This document shows positions 1-12,373 of a stretch of 64,000 nucleotides of DNA, piece by piece (positions within the stretch are counted from its first letter, which is position 1; each line of letters opens with the position of its first letter). Made by a program: the position numbers and the translations under genes. Below the pieces are notes generated by a model. It saw only the letters and a list, made by a program, of their open reading frames with translations. It did not search any database and was not told the DNA's origin. Source of the DNA: Asterella californica (Eukaryota; Streptophyta; Marchantiopsida; Marchantiales; Aytoniaceae); contig JAYKYS010000008.1 of the NCBI GenBank assembly GCA_036924285.1, positions 15,919,001-15,983,000 on the forward strand. The letters are read 5' to 3'.

Positions 1-1874
1 CAGACTTTTTCCTTTCGGTAGGACTTGGCATCGGTGCAACTGAGGCACCTCAACAAGAGCATCGGAAGAGCTTGGGCCATGAACGAACATTTTCAGCATT
101 GAGTAATGAAAAAGACCTTTTCGAGAAACTAGGTACGTTTTGTCGGATATCCGGGGAGCATCCACTGATGGCGTCAATATCCTTGTTTCTGGTTTCAATA
201 GTGGATGCTTTTGCATTTTCTCGATACGAGATGATGTAGATTCTCTCAATGTAGATGCTTCTTTGGAGCTGACATTTGCTTAGTTGATCCAAGAAAGTCT
301 GCTGAGCGTTAGGCTAGTTGCTTGCAGATGAGCTTGCGGAACTCCTGACCCGAGATTTGGCGAAGGAAGATCTGCAGGGGAGGACACTAACTTTGAAACT
401 GAAAACCTCTGGATTTGAGGTACAAACCTGTCAAAGTGTGTCCCACCCAAAGCAAAGTATGGATTTTGTGCTCTTGCGGGGTATTCACTTTGTAAGAAAT
501 GCAGGTGTAGTTTTTTTAGTCGCTGTAGATGCTGACTTGCTACAAACTTTGCCACAATTTGCGCGTGTTATCCAGTAATTTGTTTGAGAGTATAGACTCT
601 CGAGGCATACCAACTAGCCCGCTAAGTTATGCCCCCTGATGTTATTGTTGCAGCTGCGGACTAGGGCAGTCAGCCTTTCTTATTTTACCAACTCTAAGGC
701 TGAGATAATGGAAGCTGCTTCTAAGTTGCTCAAAGCAGAGCTACCATTATCTTTAAGGCTTATGGGTATGTTTCTTTACGAAATTGTGACTTATGGGTAT
801 GCTTGATTATTTGTGAAATCGGGCTCAGTAAGGTTAATCGAAGATGATGTTCCTGTTACCGAATAATTGCCATTGAAATTTTCTCCTCTTCGTCATACAA
901 CAGGACATAGGCCACACACACCGTCATTGTCGCTTCTTCTTTGCGTCATAAGCTGTGGCACTCTGTGGTCTGTAATGTAAGCCCATATTCTTGCAGGTTT
1001 GAGAATTAACCACTTCAAGGTGACGAATCCAGAACCTGCCGAGCATTCCCAAAAGAGGATTACAAGTTTCATTTCAAAGTCAGCTAAGCCATTCTCAAGT
1101 CCCACATGGGACGACGTTGATCACAGTATATATCACGTAGACGAGCCGCAGGTGAATTCTGGATACTGTGTTGATGGAGTCGATGAGCTGCTGTCCGAAT
1201 CAGTTGATCTAAGTAATCAGTTACGACATCCGAAAGCAGCGGTTTCCTACGCAGAGGATGGAAAGTCAGACTCGCCGAAGTTTGAATTCGTGGTAGGGAA
1301 AGAGCTGGGGCTCACACGGCCGTCTACAATGTCAGGACGAAGCCAAAAGAGGAAGGTTAAAGGCGGCCAGCAGACGTTACGCACCTTCTTGTTCCCCAAT
1401 ACACCAACAAATGGAGTGACAAGTGTAGGGTGCAAAGAGGAAACTGTCGAAGACAGGTCAACCGTCCCGAGATTAGAAGTCGATCCTTCTGGATTTGAGC
1501 GACCATTGCCTTCTGGAGATCCGATCTTGCCAGAAGAGCCTTGTTCTATTCCCTTTGATGACTCTCACCTTAATGATCAGCTCCCTCGTAGAAACCTTAC
1601 ATGCTCACCGAAGAAGAACCAAAGCGATCACTGGATACTATCAACACCGAGCCATTTATTAATCAGGTCAGTGCGGTGTTGGTATCCAAATCCTTTTACT
1701 TGTTTCTGAGACAAGTATCTTGTGTTGTTGAGAAAGATGTTAATTTTGATGGTGTTGCGCAGGCGCGTGGAAAAGCGATCGAGAAAAGGTAAGGGACGTC
1801 GGCCGAAGAGACGTAAGGATACCCCTCTCGAGTACTTTTTCGCAAGAGCGAAGCGCATCTGCAGTAGGACATGA
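1..1874 (+). CDS. POLK: DNA polymerase kappa (Y-family translesion polymerase), 3' part
   Basis: C-terminal part of a Y-family (DinB/kappa) polymerase, which copies past damaged bases in the nucleus. Five exons can be joined in frame: 1-132, 328-419, 654-765, 997-1666 and 1763-1874 (stop 1872-1874). All have GT donors and AG acceptors. Exon 1 reads SLGHERTFSALS, exon 2 LAKEDLQGRTLTLKLK, exon 3 AELPLSLRLMG, and exon 4 starts GLRINHF. These follow the little-finger domain of kappa polymerases in order. The tail is basic and low in complexity. It holds QKRITSFI, QQTLRTFLF and, at the end, DTPLEYFFARAKR, all resembling PCNA-binding PIP boxes (inference). The catalytic palm lies before the window. 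No UBZ finger is seen. The last exon junction is the least certain. Family assignment is firm. Confidence 0.9.
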
Positions 1875-4490
1875 CGAAATAGTTGAGGAGTGTGTCACGA
1901 AAGGTCACCTTGTTGCGCGCATTTGCCGAGAATTAAGCTTTTTGTTCAAGAAAGGTTTGACACCGCAAGAGATTCTGATGTGACATACAGATCTCCTAGC
2001 AAACAGAACCCTGGTGGATATCTTTCCCACTAGTAGGGCGGCTTATTGTTACGCATTTGCATAGCTAACCGTCGATTTAAAAAGAAATAGGAAGATCACA
2101 AAACATGTTAATAGTTAATAGTTTTCGGCTTTAACTTCCACACGCATCTTCAGTGTTTATTCCCCTGTCACTCGTATGTGTTCATTTCTCTGCTGTAGTA
2201 AATGCATAGACTTATGCTGTACCTTGTTTCTGCTTCCCATCATCTCACTTGGTTTCTCTCTAGTTCAAGCTGGGTCCAGAACGGGCCCCGCCTGGACTTT
2301 TGATGCCAGTCACAAACGTTCCGGTAGTTCCAGCATACGGTTGGTTTTGGGAAAACTAGGGAGTTGACAAACTCTGGCGGCCATTAGAATATACTTCTGA
2401 GAATTCGCCCTCTATGTGATTCAGTCCAGTTTAAACCCGATAATGGGGGTCTGCTTAGTAGATCCAAAACCGATAAATTCTGAAGCTGTTGAGCAAAAAT
2501 CTTACTGTGGCAAGAATGTCTGGTCTTTTTTGAAGTTTCAGTGGGGATGTTTGACTGGAAGTTACAGGTTTTCGCTTGAGGTTGTGGCCTGTCTCATTAA
2601 TTTAGGATGTATCCTGCTAAGGACCAACTTTGGCACTACTTTTACTTTTTGAAGTTTACCCGTTTGAGAAGTTACGTGGATTTGAAGCTTTTGACCTGTA
2701 TATCACTTTAAGATGATGATCATCTTGACATTGTTGCATTGAGATCTTCAGAGGGTGATACTACTTGTACTTAGATACTTCATGATCTTTAATGCATGAA
2801 GAACGTTCTCCGTAACAAGAGCTGGTCACAGCAGCGACAAATAATCAGCATTACATCAACCAAGTTCATCTAAATTCAGTTTAGAGACTAGACAGCACTA
2901 CCACAATAAAGACTGAAACACAGACAGACACAAACTACTTGTACAGAGGAAGACTTATCAGTACAGTTCCCTAGATCTCCCTCGGAGGAAGTTGAAGGAC
3001 TAAAAGACTGTTCCTAATATACGGAAGGAAGAGGAACAAGTCTAATTCATATTATCAAACAGAGATATCTGTTCTTTCTTCTTCGCACGTATCCCGAAAG
3101 GATGTTACACTTGGATGCAAAGCGGAAAAGTAAATGACACTGAAAAGATAGAAAAGAAGTTGCTCCAGCTCCAACATGAATTCTGTTTTAAGTTCATGTT
3201 GGTTATGACTAAACTTGTCTCCGGAATAAGAGTTTGATCATGATTAAAGTCCTCTAATATTGATGTGAAACTTGAAGATCTGTATATGCAAGGAAGATGC
3301 ATATATAGGCAATGAAGAATATCCAACTTTGTAGAGGACTTGTAGAATTAAAACAACGTCAAGATGATTAGATCAAGAAAATTTCGGTACTCACTTCCAA
3401 CATAGATTTATAGATTTATAAGCAAAAGACCTTTTACTAGGTACAGTGCTTATAATTTCACTTCAGTAATAGCGTTAAAAGTTGTATATAGAGGAAATAC
3501 CTTACATGGTAAATGCTTATATGTACACCTCGGTAATAGTAACAGGGACAGAATGTATGTCGAACTTGGCCACACCCCGGTAAACTATGTCCTGCTTTAC
3601 CGCAAGTGGAAGAGGTAAATTGCCCATGTCAGCTGAAACATGGGATCTACATGTAAGCTGACAGGGCATGCTTGAATTTCTCTGACGTGGCGGGCTTTGC
3701 GTCTGGGATTAGGACAAGTAATCGAACACTATTTCAACTCGCCCAGAGTGCATAGGGGCAAGTTCGAGCAAGAGCGGAATGACCAGAAATGTCGACAGCT
3801 GTTGCATCAATCGAGTTGACCACCAAAAGTTTATAGTTCGCTGATGGTCGGACTCTCCCGTCTTCACTGGCTTGTCGAGTTCAAAGTTGGATCAGCCGAG
3901 TTTCTGCCTGAAACCAGTCGCAAAAGCACTTGTACTTTCAGGTTTCTTGTTTTGGACATTTCTGTCATGTTATCGTTTCTACGGCAACGCATTTCGAACA
4001 TATGGTCCTGCGGGTCATTATAAGGCACAAGCGTGAATAAACCATACATTCATATGTTTTACTGGGTGCAGTAGAAACTGCTACTTGAACTGGCACAACT
4101 GGAACTAACTATAGCGGTGTCCAACTAAGGAAGCCGCAATCTAGGGCATAACCGCATTGCAGTTTTTTGTAGCAGTTCTTTTTCTCCCAGCTTTCTGGAG
4201 TTTAGCGTCGGCAATAAGCAGTACACCGTAGTGCGTAAGTTTTTTCTTTCCGACTTGGATGACCTTCTCCACCATTTAGGGAATAGGGAATAATCCTTCT
4301 TACCTCATCGTTAGGATATGATTAGTAGTTTTTGACATTCGTATGCTTTGAAAACTAGTGCGAATATCCTTTCCCACTGCCTTTTACAGTGAATGTCGTT
4401 TTCTCTTATCGGAAAACGTGTAAGTGTTATAAAAATCTATTTTAATAAACTATTGTAGAACATTGAATTAATTCTTAAATATTATATGTT
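1875..4490. other. 3' UTR and intergenic DNA, no gene seen
   Basis: The first few hundred bases probably include the polymerase kappa 3' UTR. No coding signal that I recognise follows. A small imperfect inverted repeat lies at 3622-3634 and 3656-3667 (GCCCATGTCAGCT against AGCTGACAGGGC). Confidence 0.6.
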
Positions 4491-4690
4491 AGCAAGTCCA
4501 GGAGTAACCAACAAGCAATAGCTTGTTGGCTACCCCATCCGCCTGTAGCCCGAGCGCCGTGGGGTCGAGTCCTCCTGGCGGGGGGACTCATGCTGTGCAA
4601 GGGCAGCAGCTTACGGCTGCAGAAAGCCCCACAGCGAAAAGAGGTCTAAAAAAAAACCAAACAAAAAAAGCAAGTCCAGGAGTAGCCAAC
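4491..4690 (+). mobile_element. tRNA-derived SINE with 22-bp target-site duplication
   Basis: A body of about 156 bp (4513-4668) lies between two 22-bp direct repeats, 4491-4512 and 4669-4690, starting AGCAAGTCCAGGAGTA and differing at one base. The head holds a box A-like TAGCTTGTTGG (4519-4529) and a box B-like GGGTCGAGTCC (4562-4572). This is the spacing of a tRNA-type RNA polymerase III promoter. The 3' end is A-rich (about 4648-4668). Promoter, A-rich tail and long flanking duplication together are diagnostic of LINE-mobilised SINE insertion. The near-identical duplication suggests a fairly recent event. The family is not one I can name. Confidence 0.82.
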
Positions 4691-4777
4691 TCATGCGGAG
4701 AGAACCCATAAGTAAAGAGCGGGCTGTATAAGTTCGGAGCAGTACTTGTCAAATAGCACCGTTTATCGAGAACACTA

Positions 4778-4841
4778 ATTAATGTTCTAACTCTTCTCGC
4801 AGGAAGGGTTAGAACATTACAGGAAGAATTAGAACATTAAT
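4778..4841. repeat. Short foldback repeat
   Basis: Inverted arms 4778-4797 and 4820-4841 (ATTAATGTTCTAACTCTTCT and its near complement), with the motif GGAAGGGTTAGAACATTA between them. It resembles the GGAAGGGTTAGG foldbacks near 10.4, 11.2 and 42.3 kb. Confidence 0.6.
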
Positions 4842-7833
4842 GAATGTACACCCATGTACACTTCAGTGACATAGGTGAATTCTATCATCTAGTTGTAAAC
4901 GTCTGATGTCTACTGGCTGTTAAGTGTTGAACTGTGATGAATTCATCATATGTAATAAAAAATACTCGCTACAGAAATCCGAGGCTGTGTGGTGCTAGCA
5001 GCTGATTACACTTACCAACTCTAAATAATAACATGCGTGAAGCAGCTTCGTGACAACTAGCTTTTCATGAAAAATCATAGAAACAAAACTCAATAAGTTT
5101 GTTGGCGGTTATGGCCTTAATTAACAAGATGAAGATTAGGTCAGTTTTTGGTAGTGGCTCGATCAATCTTGATATCCGTCTCATTTTCTGACACATAAGA
5201 TAGTACGTGTTGAATTTTTATGAAAGATTTATTTTCTGTTGCCACTTGTCTAAGGCATTATTTTACACCTGTTAGGTGATGGTGGAGGTCATGCAGAGAG
5301 GAAAGAAAACCCCAGAGGGGATGTACAACAGAGAGGAGATTTTTTATCATTATCGAAGAGAGTTATTGAAGAGTTGAAGAGAGAGGTTTACAGGACTTAC
5401 GACTAGAAGATTTTCTGAATGATGACATTTTTGACATCAAGGAATTGATGAATTGAGGATAGAGGATAGAAACGAGTAGAGAGGAGACTTGCAACTTGTA
5501 CGCATATCTTTTTGAATAGAAAACGGGAAGCTTCATGGGTGAACGCCTTGAGTGCTTCACATGAGCAGTTTTTTGAAGTTATGAGTTCTTGGACATGAGA
5601 TTTTCAGTCTTGATAATTTGGAGTTGAAGACTTACATGCGTACCGTGTGTTTTGTTCAGATCAAAAATGTGATGGATATGATTTTTTTGTGATCCGTATT
5701 CCATATGTGATGTGATTTTCGTCTTCTTTTTCATGATCGTATCAGAGCTAGAAGGTTCCGTCCTTCCCAAGAAAATCGCTTCACAATGTGTTTCTCTGAC
5801 ATGACATCCGAATGGGATACTACATCCTTGTCTGACGATGCTCGTAAAGCGCGTTATTTCATCTTCTCTTCACTCACTCGAACCACCATAACTATCTCTA
5901 GATATGGTACTCTTTTACATTTCAAGATGCAAACTATATACTACACATAATTTACAGATGAAAATCTAAAACATAAATTTTGAACTCACTCATATTTATG
6001 ATACATTTCTCGGTTTAAAAATCTGAAAATATTTTTTAGATATTTTTGATTTTCAAATGCTCACTTTCTCTAAAGTCGACTTCTTTGAGGTCTTAACTTG
6101 ACTCAGAGAGTCCAACTTCTAACAAAAAAGTGAATTATTTATCATGTGAAATAATTCACATCACAACAACGCTAACATGCACGGTGTCAATTTATTAGAT
6201 GAAATGGTAATTCATATTTTTCTACAGTCTTGTGCTCGTCAAGGTTGCAGTCAAGCATGTTACAGTTAAGAATGGTGCGGACAAATAAATTTCTGAAATT
6301 ATTTGCTTGGTTAGTCCCATGCGCAATAGGTTTTACTTGACAAAGCCACTAGGTTCACTTCATTACTTGGTCGGATCCATGACATGGTATAGTGAAGTTT
6401 AGAGGATATGTCCTCGGTGCGTTTTCCAGATCATAGTGTGAAGTGTATGTGGTAACCCCAATGGATCGACTTACATGGACATCGAAGACGAGAACATCAT
6501 TGCGATTTGTGTGTGAAGTGTTTTTGAGTCAAGTAGGTTAGGAAAGTAATATGCTTGTATATTACGAGAATCGATGTTTAGTATTTACAAGTTCTTTATA
6601 GCTATGGTTCAGACAAGCAATACTGAGGGATGAGACAAACATAAGCGAGTTTACTGGATTCAACATCCGTACCTTGCTAAGATTCTTACTGCTTGTGTTG
6701 TTGTTTTTGGCCTCGATAGTTTGTGTTCGCACGAATGTGTTTCAATTCGGTCTTCTTGCTGGTAGCTGCGAGTTCAAGAAGGCAGTAATTATGATGCATC
6801 TCTAGAGAAATTACCTTAGACTAATAAAAAGTGTCAAATTTCAGAAAAAGATTCTTTCACGGGAAAGCAATAGAGGGTGCGAAACTTCAAATAAAATAAA
6901 TAGACCTGTGATAAAATAACCTGAACATCATGATAAGAAACACAATGTTATCTATATGTTTTCACTGATAAAGACACTATTTGTATGAACATACTCAATC
7001 ATAAGTCATTTTCACAACAATTTTCTAATTTACGAAGATATTTTCTATTGACGGTCATGAAAGTCTTTTATCATTCGAGATTTCATTGAGGATAAATACT
7101 CATGAAAGATGTATATAAAGAAATACAAATAATAAATGACATGAAAGTATTTCACTTATTGTAAAGAGAAGCTCCAAGTCCATGATCCTCTAGTGAAATG
7201 TCTTTGAAATAGTTCACCATCAAATCCATTCAGTTACACAAGGATAGCATGACCGGTCCCTGCCTAAGCAATTCTGTATCTTTTGGTAACATTTTACCAT
7301 CTTTTGGGAATCATAAATCGGCTTGTAAAGGACCTTAATTATTTCAAATTTGAAAGAAAAGGAGCTACGCTTGCAGGGGAATTGAGAGGACCTAAACTCC
7401 CTCCTCTCTCTCTCTCTCTTTTAAATAAAGTATTGTCACAAAATACACTACATGACAAAAAACCCCTCCTGCATTTCTTGTTTTCACAATCTACGTATAA
7501 CTACCTCTTTAACCAAGAATAACAAGCGTTGATCAATTCATCAAAATACTGTACACACCAAGAATACGTACCCGTCCGAGCAAAACTGAGAGTTGCTGAT
7601 GAAGAAGCCTTTTACTGAAACCTTGGTATGGGTATAAAAGCATAAAAATAAATAATAAATAAATAAATAAAACATATTTTTCTTTGTCTCATCTTGTACT
7701 GAGGTTGACAAGAATATTCTCTTTTGTCCCTAAGAACTTTATAAACTTCCTTTCAGTGCAAAGAGTGGTGATACACTCTTTAGACTCGAGGATAAGTGAG
7801 AGCATGAGCAGGTCTCCGTGGTACATATGGTTT
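4842..7833. other. AT-rich intergenic DNA, no gene seen
   Basis: No recognisable protein, tRNA or transposon terminus. It contains a TC microsatellite (about 7402-7419) and an AAAT-type microsatellite (about 7645-7672). Confidence 0.6.
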
Positions 7834-10259
7834 TCACGGATCTGATACAGAATTTAGTGGTGATACACTCATGCTCCGAGATGGACTGCAGGTAAGGCGA
7901 TGGCTGCAAAAAAATGTGAAGTCATTTGAAAGAAGATATTTGCTTCTGAATCCGGTTACAGTACCTTGAAGTTTCCTCGGGGAAATGAATCCGGTTGCGA
8001 TTACAAAGAAACCGGATGTAGGGGCCGGGTGGGACAGGTGGGCACAGAAAGGACCACCCACGGGGTAAGTCTTTTTTCTCAGGCGTGGGTTTCATCGCCC
8101 GGCGTACACAAGAATCATTTTGTCGCTCGACTTTTTGCCTGGATTCACGAAGTCTAATATGCGAGACAACTTCAGAATTAGTAGCTACAAAGTCAAGAAA
8201 TGTGCGAAGTTGCGGAACTGTACGATCTGAAGCTAGAAATTCAGTTCTGTGAATACGCCTCAGATTATTCTTAGGCCAATTCACGAAGGAATTGGCTGGA
8301 GAAACAATAATTACCACCGAGCATCGACTCATAAAGTCTAATACGCGCGACAAACTCAACTGTTAGGAGCTACAGGCCAAGGGAAGTGCAAACTTCCAAG
8401 ACCACCTTAAGCTAGAAAAATGACTTTGAACGAATAGGTTCAGACTTTTACAGCCAATCCACGTGCACGTACTGAAAGGAGTGGAAACATTATCGGCCTC
8501 AGCTTGAACATGTCAAATCACATGGTGGAGACTGTTGGATCCGCTGGAAAGCGATCTTGAAAGGTCGGACGTCGTCATTGGGCTGACGCCATGTGATTCA
8601 CGTGAGACTAAATGCTTGCTTTCGAGCACGCCCAGACTGGACTTGTGCGCGGCGGAATTGAAGATCTGCTTCTCCAGTAACACAGGCAGAACATATATCT
8701 TCTCACAGACCGAACATATAACTGCCCTCTCCAATCAACTGTACCTTCAAGTTGGAAGTCATGGGAGACTACGTTCTCGCTTTACACTTTGGAAGCAGTA
8801 CTACGTACTTGCTAGCAGACAGGTGTCGGACGAGTCACGAATCTCTCTCTCCAAGAAGCATAACACAATCGGCTAGTGTACTTCTGGAGCGATTTAGCCC
8901 GAACTTCTTCATTGGTTATAGTATGCTTCGACTTGTCGAGGTCCATAGCTCGCTCCGCGAACGTTTTCCTGTCCCGGCAACATGATCACCGACTTTGCCT
9001 TTCAAATGCAACTTCAGCATTCACGAGCTCAATTCGTCGTGCTTTCTGGCCCGATCTCGTAGCAGACTGAACTCTAACAAGATATAGGTTCTTAGACAGT
9101 ATATTGTGAGTAAAACCTGCAGCGGGGTTGATCAGCGGATCCGAATCAAGTGGTACCTGGAGCGCGGCAGGAAGATCGAGGCCAGCTGAAGAGATTGTTT
9201 GTACACATCGTGTCAAGCACATACGGTGTCTAAGTCCTAACCGCGGGGAACTCTTGGTGCTCTTCATCCAGCCTTCCAATCGCCTTGATGGTATGGTCTG
9301 GATAAAAGTCATCATAGACTTGTCCTCAGACTCTCGAGACCTGATTCTTGAAGTTTAATATAACCGAAACTTTCACGCAGGGAGACATCGCCAGGTGATG
9401 CTCAAGGTCAAGCCAACGAACTTCGCTTGTTCACTTGCACACGGTCCGTCGAAGTCGGAAGCGCGCAAGCACATGTCCCAGACTCTTTAGCTCTCCTGGT
9501 AATTGTTGGGGCGAGGTGTTATGTGCGACCTATCATTCTCTTCGCGTGGCACGTAGTCATGAGGTGGAGCCTTAACGACCTACCTCCTACAACAAGGAAC
9601 ATGCGTTACATCTGTCTGTCTGTCGTCTTTCTATTTCTGAATGAAGAATTTTGTACTCGAGTCTTCAGCGTGGAATACTTACATCCAACCGAGCACATAA
9701 CTGTTGATTCTCTTCTCTTCGCTTGTCCACTCCTTACATGGAGATCAAGAAAATTTGACGTTCAACGACCCGCGACCGACCGATTTACGAGACATGAGTC
9801 GAAAGTGGCAATCCCTACCTGGTGCCACCACGATAGACAAAGCACACTGATCATGATAGCAAGCCAGGGCAGGCTTCGTTCGACAGCAGAATCTTGACGG
9901 ATCGTTCAAGTTCTAGCAAAAGAAGGGAAGGTGTCCCTAAACGTCGGAGGTAAGATAGTCAAGTAACTTGGAGTGTTGAGTTGATGTGATTAGCTGAATT
10001 AGTTAGTTTCTTACTCGTATGGTCACTTCGATCACCGGTCATTTTATTTGAACAGAGAGCAATAGTAACTTCGTGAAGATACAAAATTCAAAATTTACTG
10101 TCATATATATAATGTTACAAGTAAATGATGGTGGTTTAAAATACTGAAAGAATGACGTATGATTTAATCATGAAGTATAAACTAGAAACTGAAATAAAAT
10201 TATGAATTTTACACGAAGATTGTATACCCTGGAAATACTTTAATTTTAACTACTGACAA
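7834..10259. other. Unassigned, relatively GC-rich stretch
   Basis: Base composition is more balanced than in the flanks, and several open frames of 60-156 codons occur, the longest on the plus strand at 9427-9897. None shows a motif or domain I recognise and none overlaps a splice pattern I would defend. It may be an old repeat or non-coding transcript region. Confidence 0.4.
8148..8480. repeat. Imperfect tandem duplication, about 185-bp unit
   Basis: GTCTAATATGCG near 8151 recurs as GTCTAATACGCG near 8336. Both are followed by related text: GTAGCTACAAAGTCAAG against GGAGCTACAGGCCAAG, then AAGCTAGAAA in both, and CCAATTCACG against CCAATCCACG at the ends. Two diverged units are visible. Confidence 0.6.
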
Positions 10260-10350
10260 TAACTCTTGAGCTGAAAGCTCTATATACCAAGAAACAGTGC
10301 TGAAAACTGTATATTTGAGCATGGTTATTCACCTCTCTTCCAAGCTTAAT

Positions 10351-10390
10351 TTATTACCTAACCCTTCCTTCGAAAAGGGTTAGATAATAA
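10351..10390. repeat. Hairpin TTATTACCTAACCCTT / AAGGGTTAGATAATAA
   Basis: Arms 10351-10366 and 10375-10390 with an 8-base loop and one mismatch. The same core occurs near 11.2 and 42.3 kb. Confidence 0.75.
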
Positions 10391-10914
10391 CTTTATGTAT
10401 TTATGATAACTTAATGATCTAGTAGGCTCCCGCACTTGAACCCTCTGAAGCGAGTCCTGCACTCTACTTTATCAGTTATTTAACAACGTTCTTGGAACAA
10501 CTAACATAGAATATTTAAATTTTTACTTAAATTTTTATTAAACTTAATCTAAAATACTTATATAACATTTATAATATTTCCGATACTTAAAGAGAGCAAA
10601 AGATCTAAATTTGCTCGTGCATGGTTATTTGCTTTAAACCCCAACCACTGTCCATATCTAGGCAAGGGAATAGCAGGAAAGAGAATATTCCCTTCTCTCT
10701 CAGCGTCCTTTACGTTACAAAGAATATACCATTTTGCTCAAAAAAGCAGCAAAACTTAGTCTCAGAATTTCTTGATCGATTCTTAAGAGTTCGTTTAGAA
10801 GTGATAATTAATTAGAGTGTAAAGCTACCGGACAGCTTTGATTTAAATCCTTACTTCACCGAAATATGTATGCTGGATAAACTCCTGGGAACTTTTTCTC
10901 GCTTATGTTATCTG

Positions 10915-10916
<2 letters not shown>

Positions 10917-10956
<40 letters not shown>
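10917..10956. repeat. (AT)n microsatellite
   Basis: About 20 uninterrupted AT units. Confidence 0.95.
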
Positions 10957-10962
<6 letters not shown>

Positions 10963-11094
10963 TAATTAAAACATTCTATACAAATTATCTGTTAGCGCAT
11001 GCCTGAAAACATGGAAAGAGTAGAGAGATAAACCATAAATCTTTACTCTCCTGCTGCGATTCAGAAAGAACAAAGTCCGGTAACCTATTCTCAT

Positions 11095-11204
11095 GAATAC
11101 ATTAATTCACGTAGAATTTAATTTAATACTTTAATACCTAACCCTTCCAGAATACATTAGTTCACGTAAAATTTAATTTAATACTTTAATACCTAACCCT
11201 TCCT
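11095..11204. repeat. 55-bp tandem duplication
   Basis: Units 11095-11149 and 11150-11204, each starting GAATACATTA and ending CCTAACCCTTCC, differ at only a few bases. The second unit runs into a hairpin with AAGGTTAGGTA. Confidence 0.85.
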
Positions 11205-11450
11205 TCCCGAAAGGTTAGGTACAAAATTAAACTCCTGGATATTTGCCTCCTCCATCGAAAGATGGAGAAGGTGAATAATATGCAGGTGCTCAGATTCTAT
11301 TCTCTTGTGAAGATTTTGTCAGCAAAAGCATTTTGTATATAGTGGTTAAATTTCTTGGTTCTGAGACAGCCAACCCGCGAAATGAGCTCTTCCTGGTTAC
11401 CAGGGCTACTTGCATCGAGACTGGGGGTTTAACTTCTTGTCACACAACAA

Positions 11451-12164
11451 TCTAAGTGACTATCTTTGATCATAACGTCGAGTTTTAACATACACCAATT
11501 CAAATAATCACTGTATGAAAGAAACAGTTCGAAAGTTTCGCACAGGCCAGCATGGTTGAGCGTGTCCCAGTGACCGGTTGGCAACCGAACGATAAAGACT
11601 AGATTTCAAACTCTAGAACTGTTACGACAAGGATCTGAAAGACTGCACTGAATGTTCTCTTTGTACAGAGACTGAATATAATATAGCGTCACAGTACAGA
11701 ATGTACAAATGAACAAACGACATTTCCAGAAGGGAATTTCTTCCAGAGATACGCATCGTTCAGACGTGCGTGATCAGTATTAGCGTTCGAGAAAGCATGA
11801 AGCATTATTGCTGGTAAAAGATGAATAATTCCGGAGAACAGACTGATTTCTCCTCACATCGTTATCAAAATCTCAAGAATGCAGCATTCAAGCGAACTGA
11901 ACTGCATGATAATCTGCTTTGGTTGCAAGCACTCTCACGCTCCACAAGCAGCGGTAGAGATAGAGGAAACCACTTATGGACGTTTGTTCGCGACTGAAAA
12001 TAAACTGCAGGGGGAAGGAGAACTTGGAACAAATCTTACAATCTGCAGTCCAGTCCGGTATGTCCATCATAGCCGAGGGATGAAGGCTCATCTTTTTTCA
12101 CCTAACAGAAGGTACCCACACTGTCCCCCAATATCATATCTCTCTGGATTTCGGTGATTGTGAC
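11451..12164. other. Intergenic DNA before the MULE, no gene seen
   Basis: Only short open frames without recognised motifs. It runs up to the left terminus of the large MULE. Confidence 0.5.
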
Positions 12165-12373
12165 CAAGCCCGCAGCTGTGGCACAGTTCCGCTAATTACG
12201 TCTGGGTTTATACGTATGAATTGACTAATGATGGTGTCCAGATTCGTGGTCGATCGAAAAATCTGTAACCGGGTTCTCCGCTCATTACTGCAGTAGACCG
12301 AGCTCCGAACTGCAATCACAGTCACGGTCATGGTCCGAACTGCAGTCACAGTCACGATCACGATTGCAGTCAC
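12165..12373 (+). repeat. Left terminal inverted repeat of the MULE
   Basis: Reads CAAGCCCGCAGCTGTGGCAC at the outer end and ends near GATTGCAGTCAC. It is complementary along its length to 21285-21519, apart from a roughly 30-bp insertion in the right copy. Its inner half carries repeated GTCACAGTCACG and CTGCAGTCAC motifs. Confidence 0.85.

Larger units (their letters stand above)
10260..11450. repeat. Composite dispersed repeat (copy 1)
   Basis: A non-coding block whose sub-segments recur at 34.2-34.4, 42.2-42.4 and 50.9-51.2 kb. Shared modules include GCTTTGATTTAAATCCTTA (near 10840), ACTCCTGGGAACTTT (near 10880), GCATGCCTGAAAACATGGA (near 10998), CCTAACCCTTCC foldbacks, and CGCGAAATGAGCTCTTCCTGG (near 11375, quoted in part). 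It has no coding capacity and no clear termini. It may be a non-autonomous transposon family. Confidence 0.6.

Noticed and set aside
9427..9897. 156-codon plus-strand frame
   Set aside because: No domain, no splice context, and no similarity to families I know; kept only as unassigned DNA.
10360..11215. CCTAACCCTTCC as interstitial telomere repeat
   Set aside because: It occurs singly in hairpins, not as a tandem CCCTAAA array.
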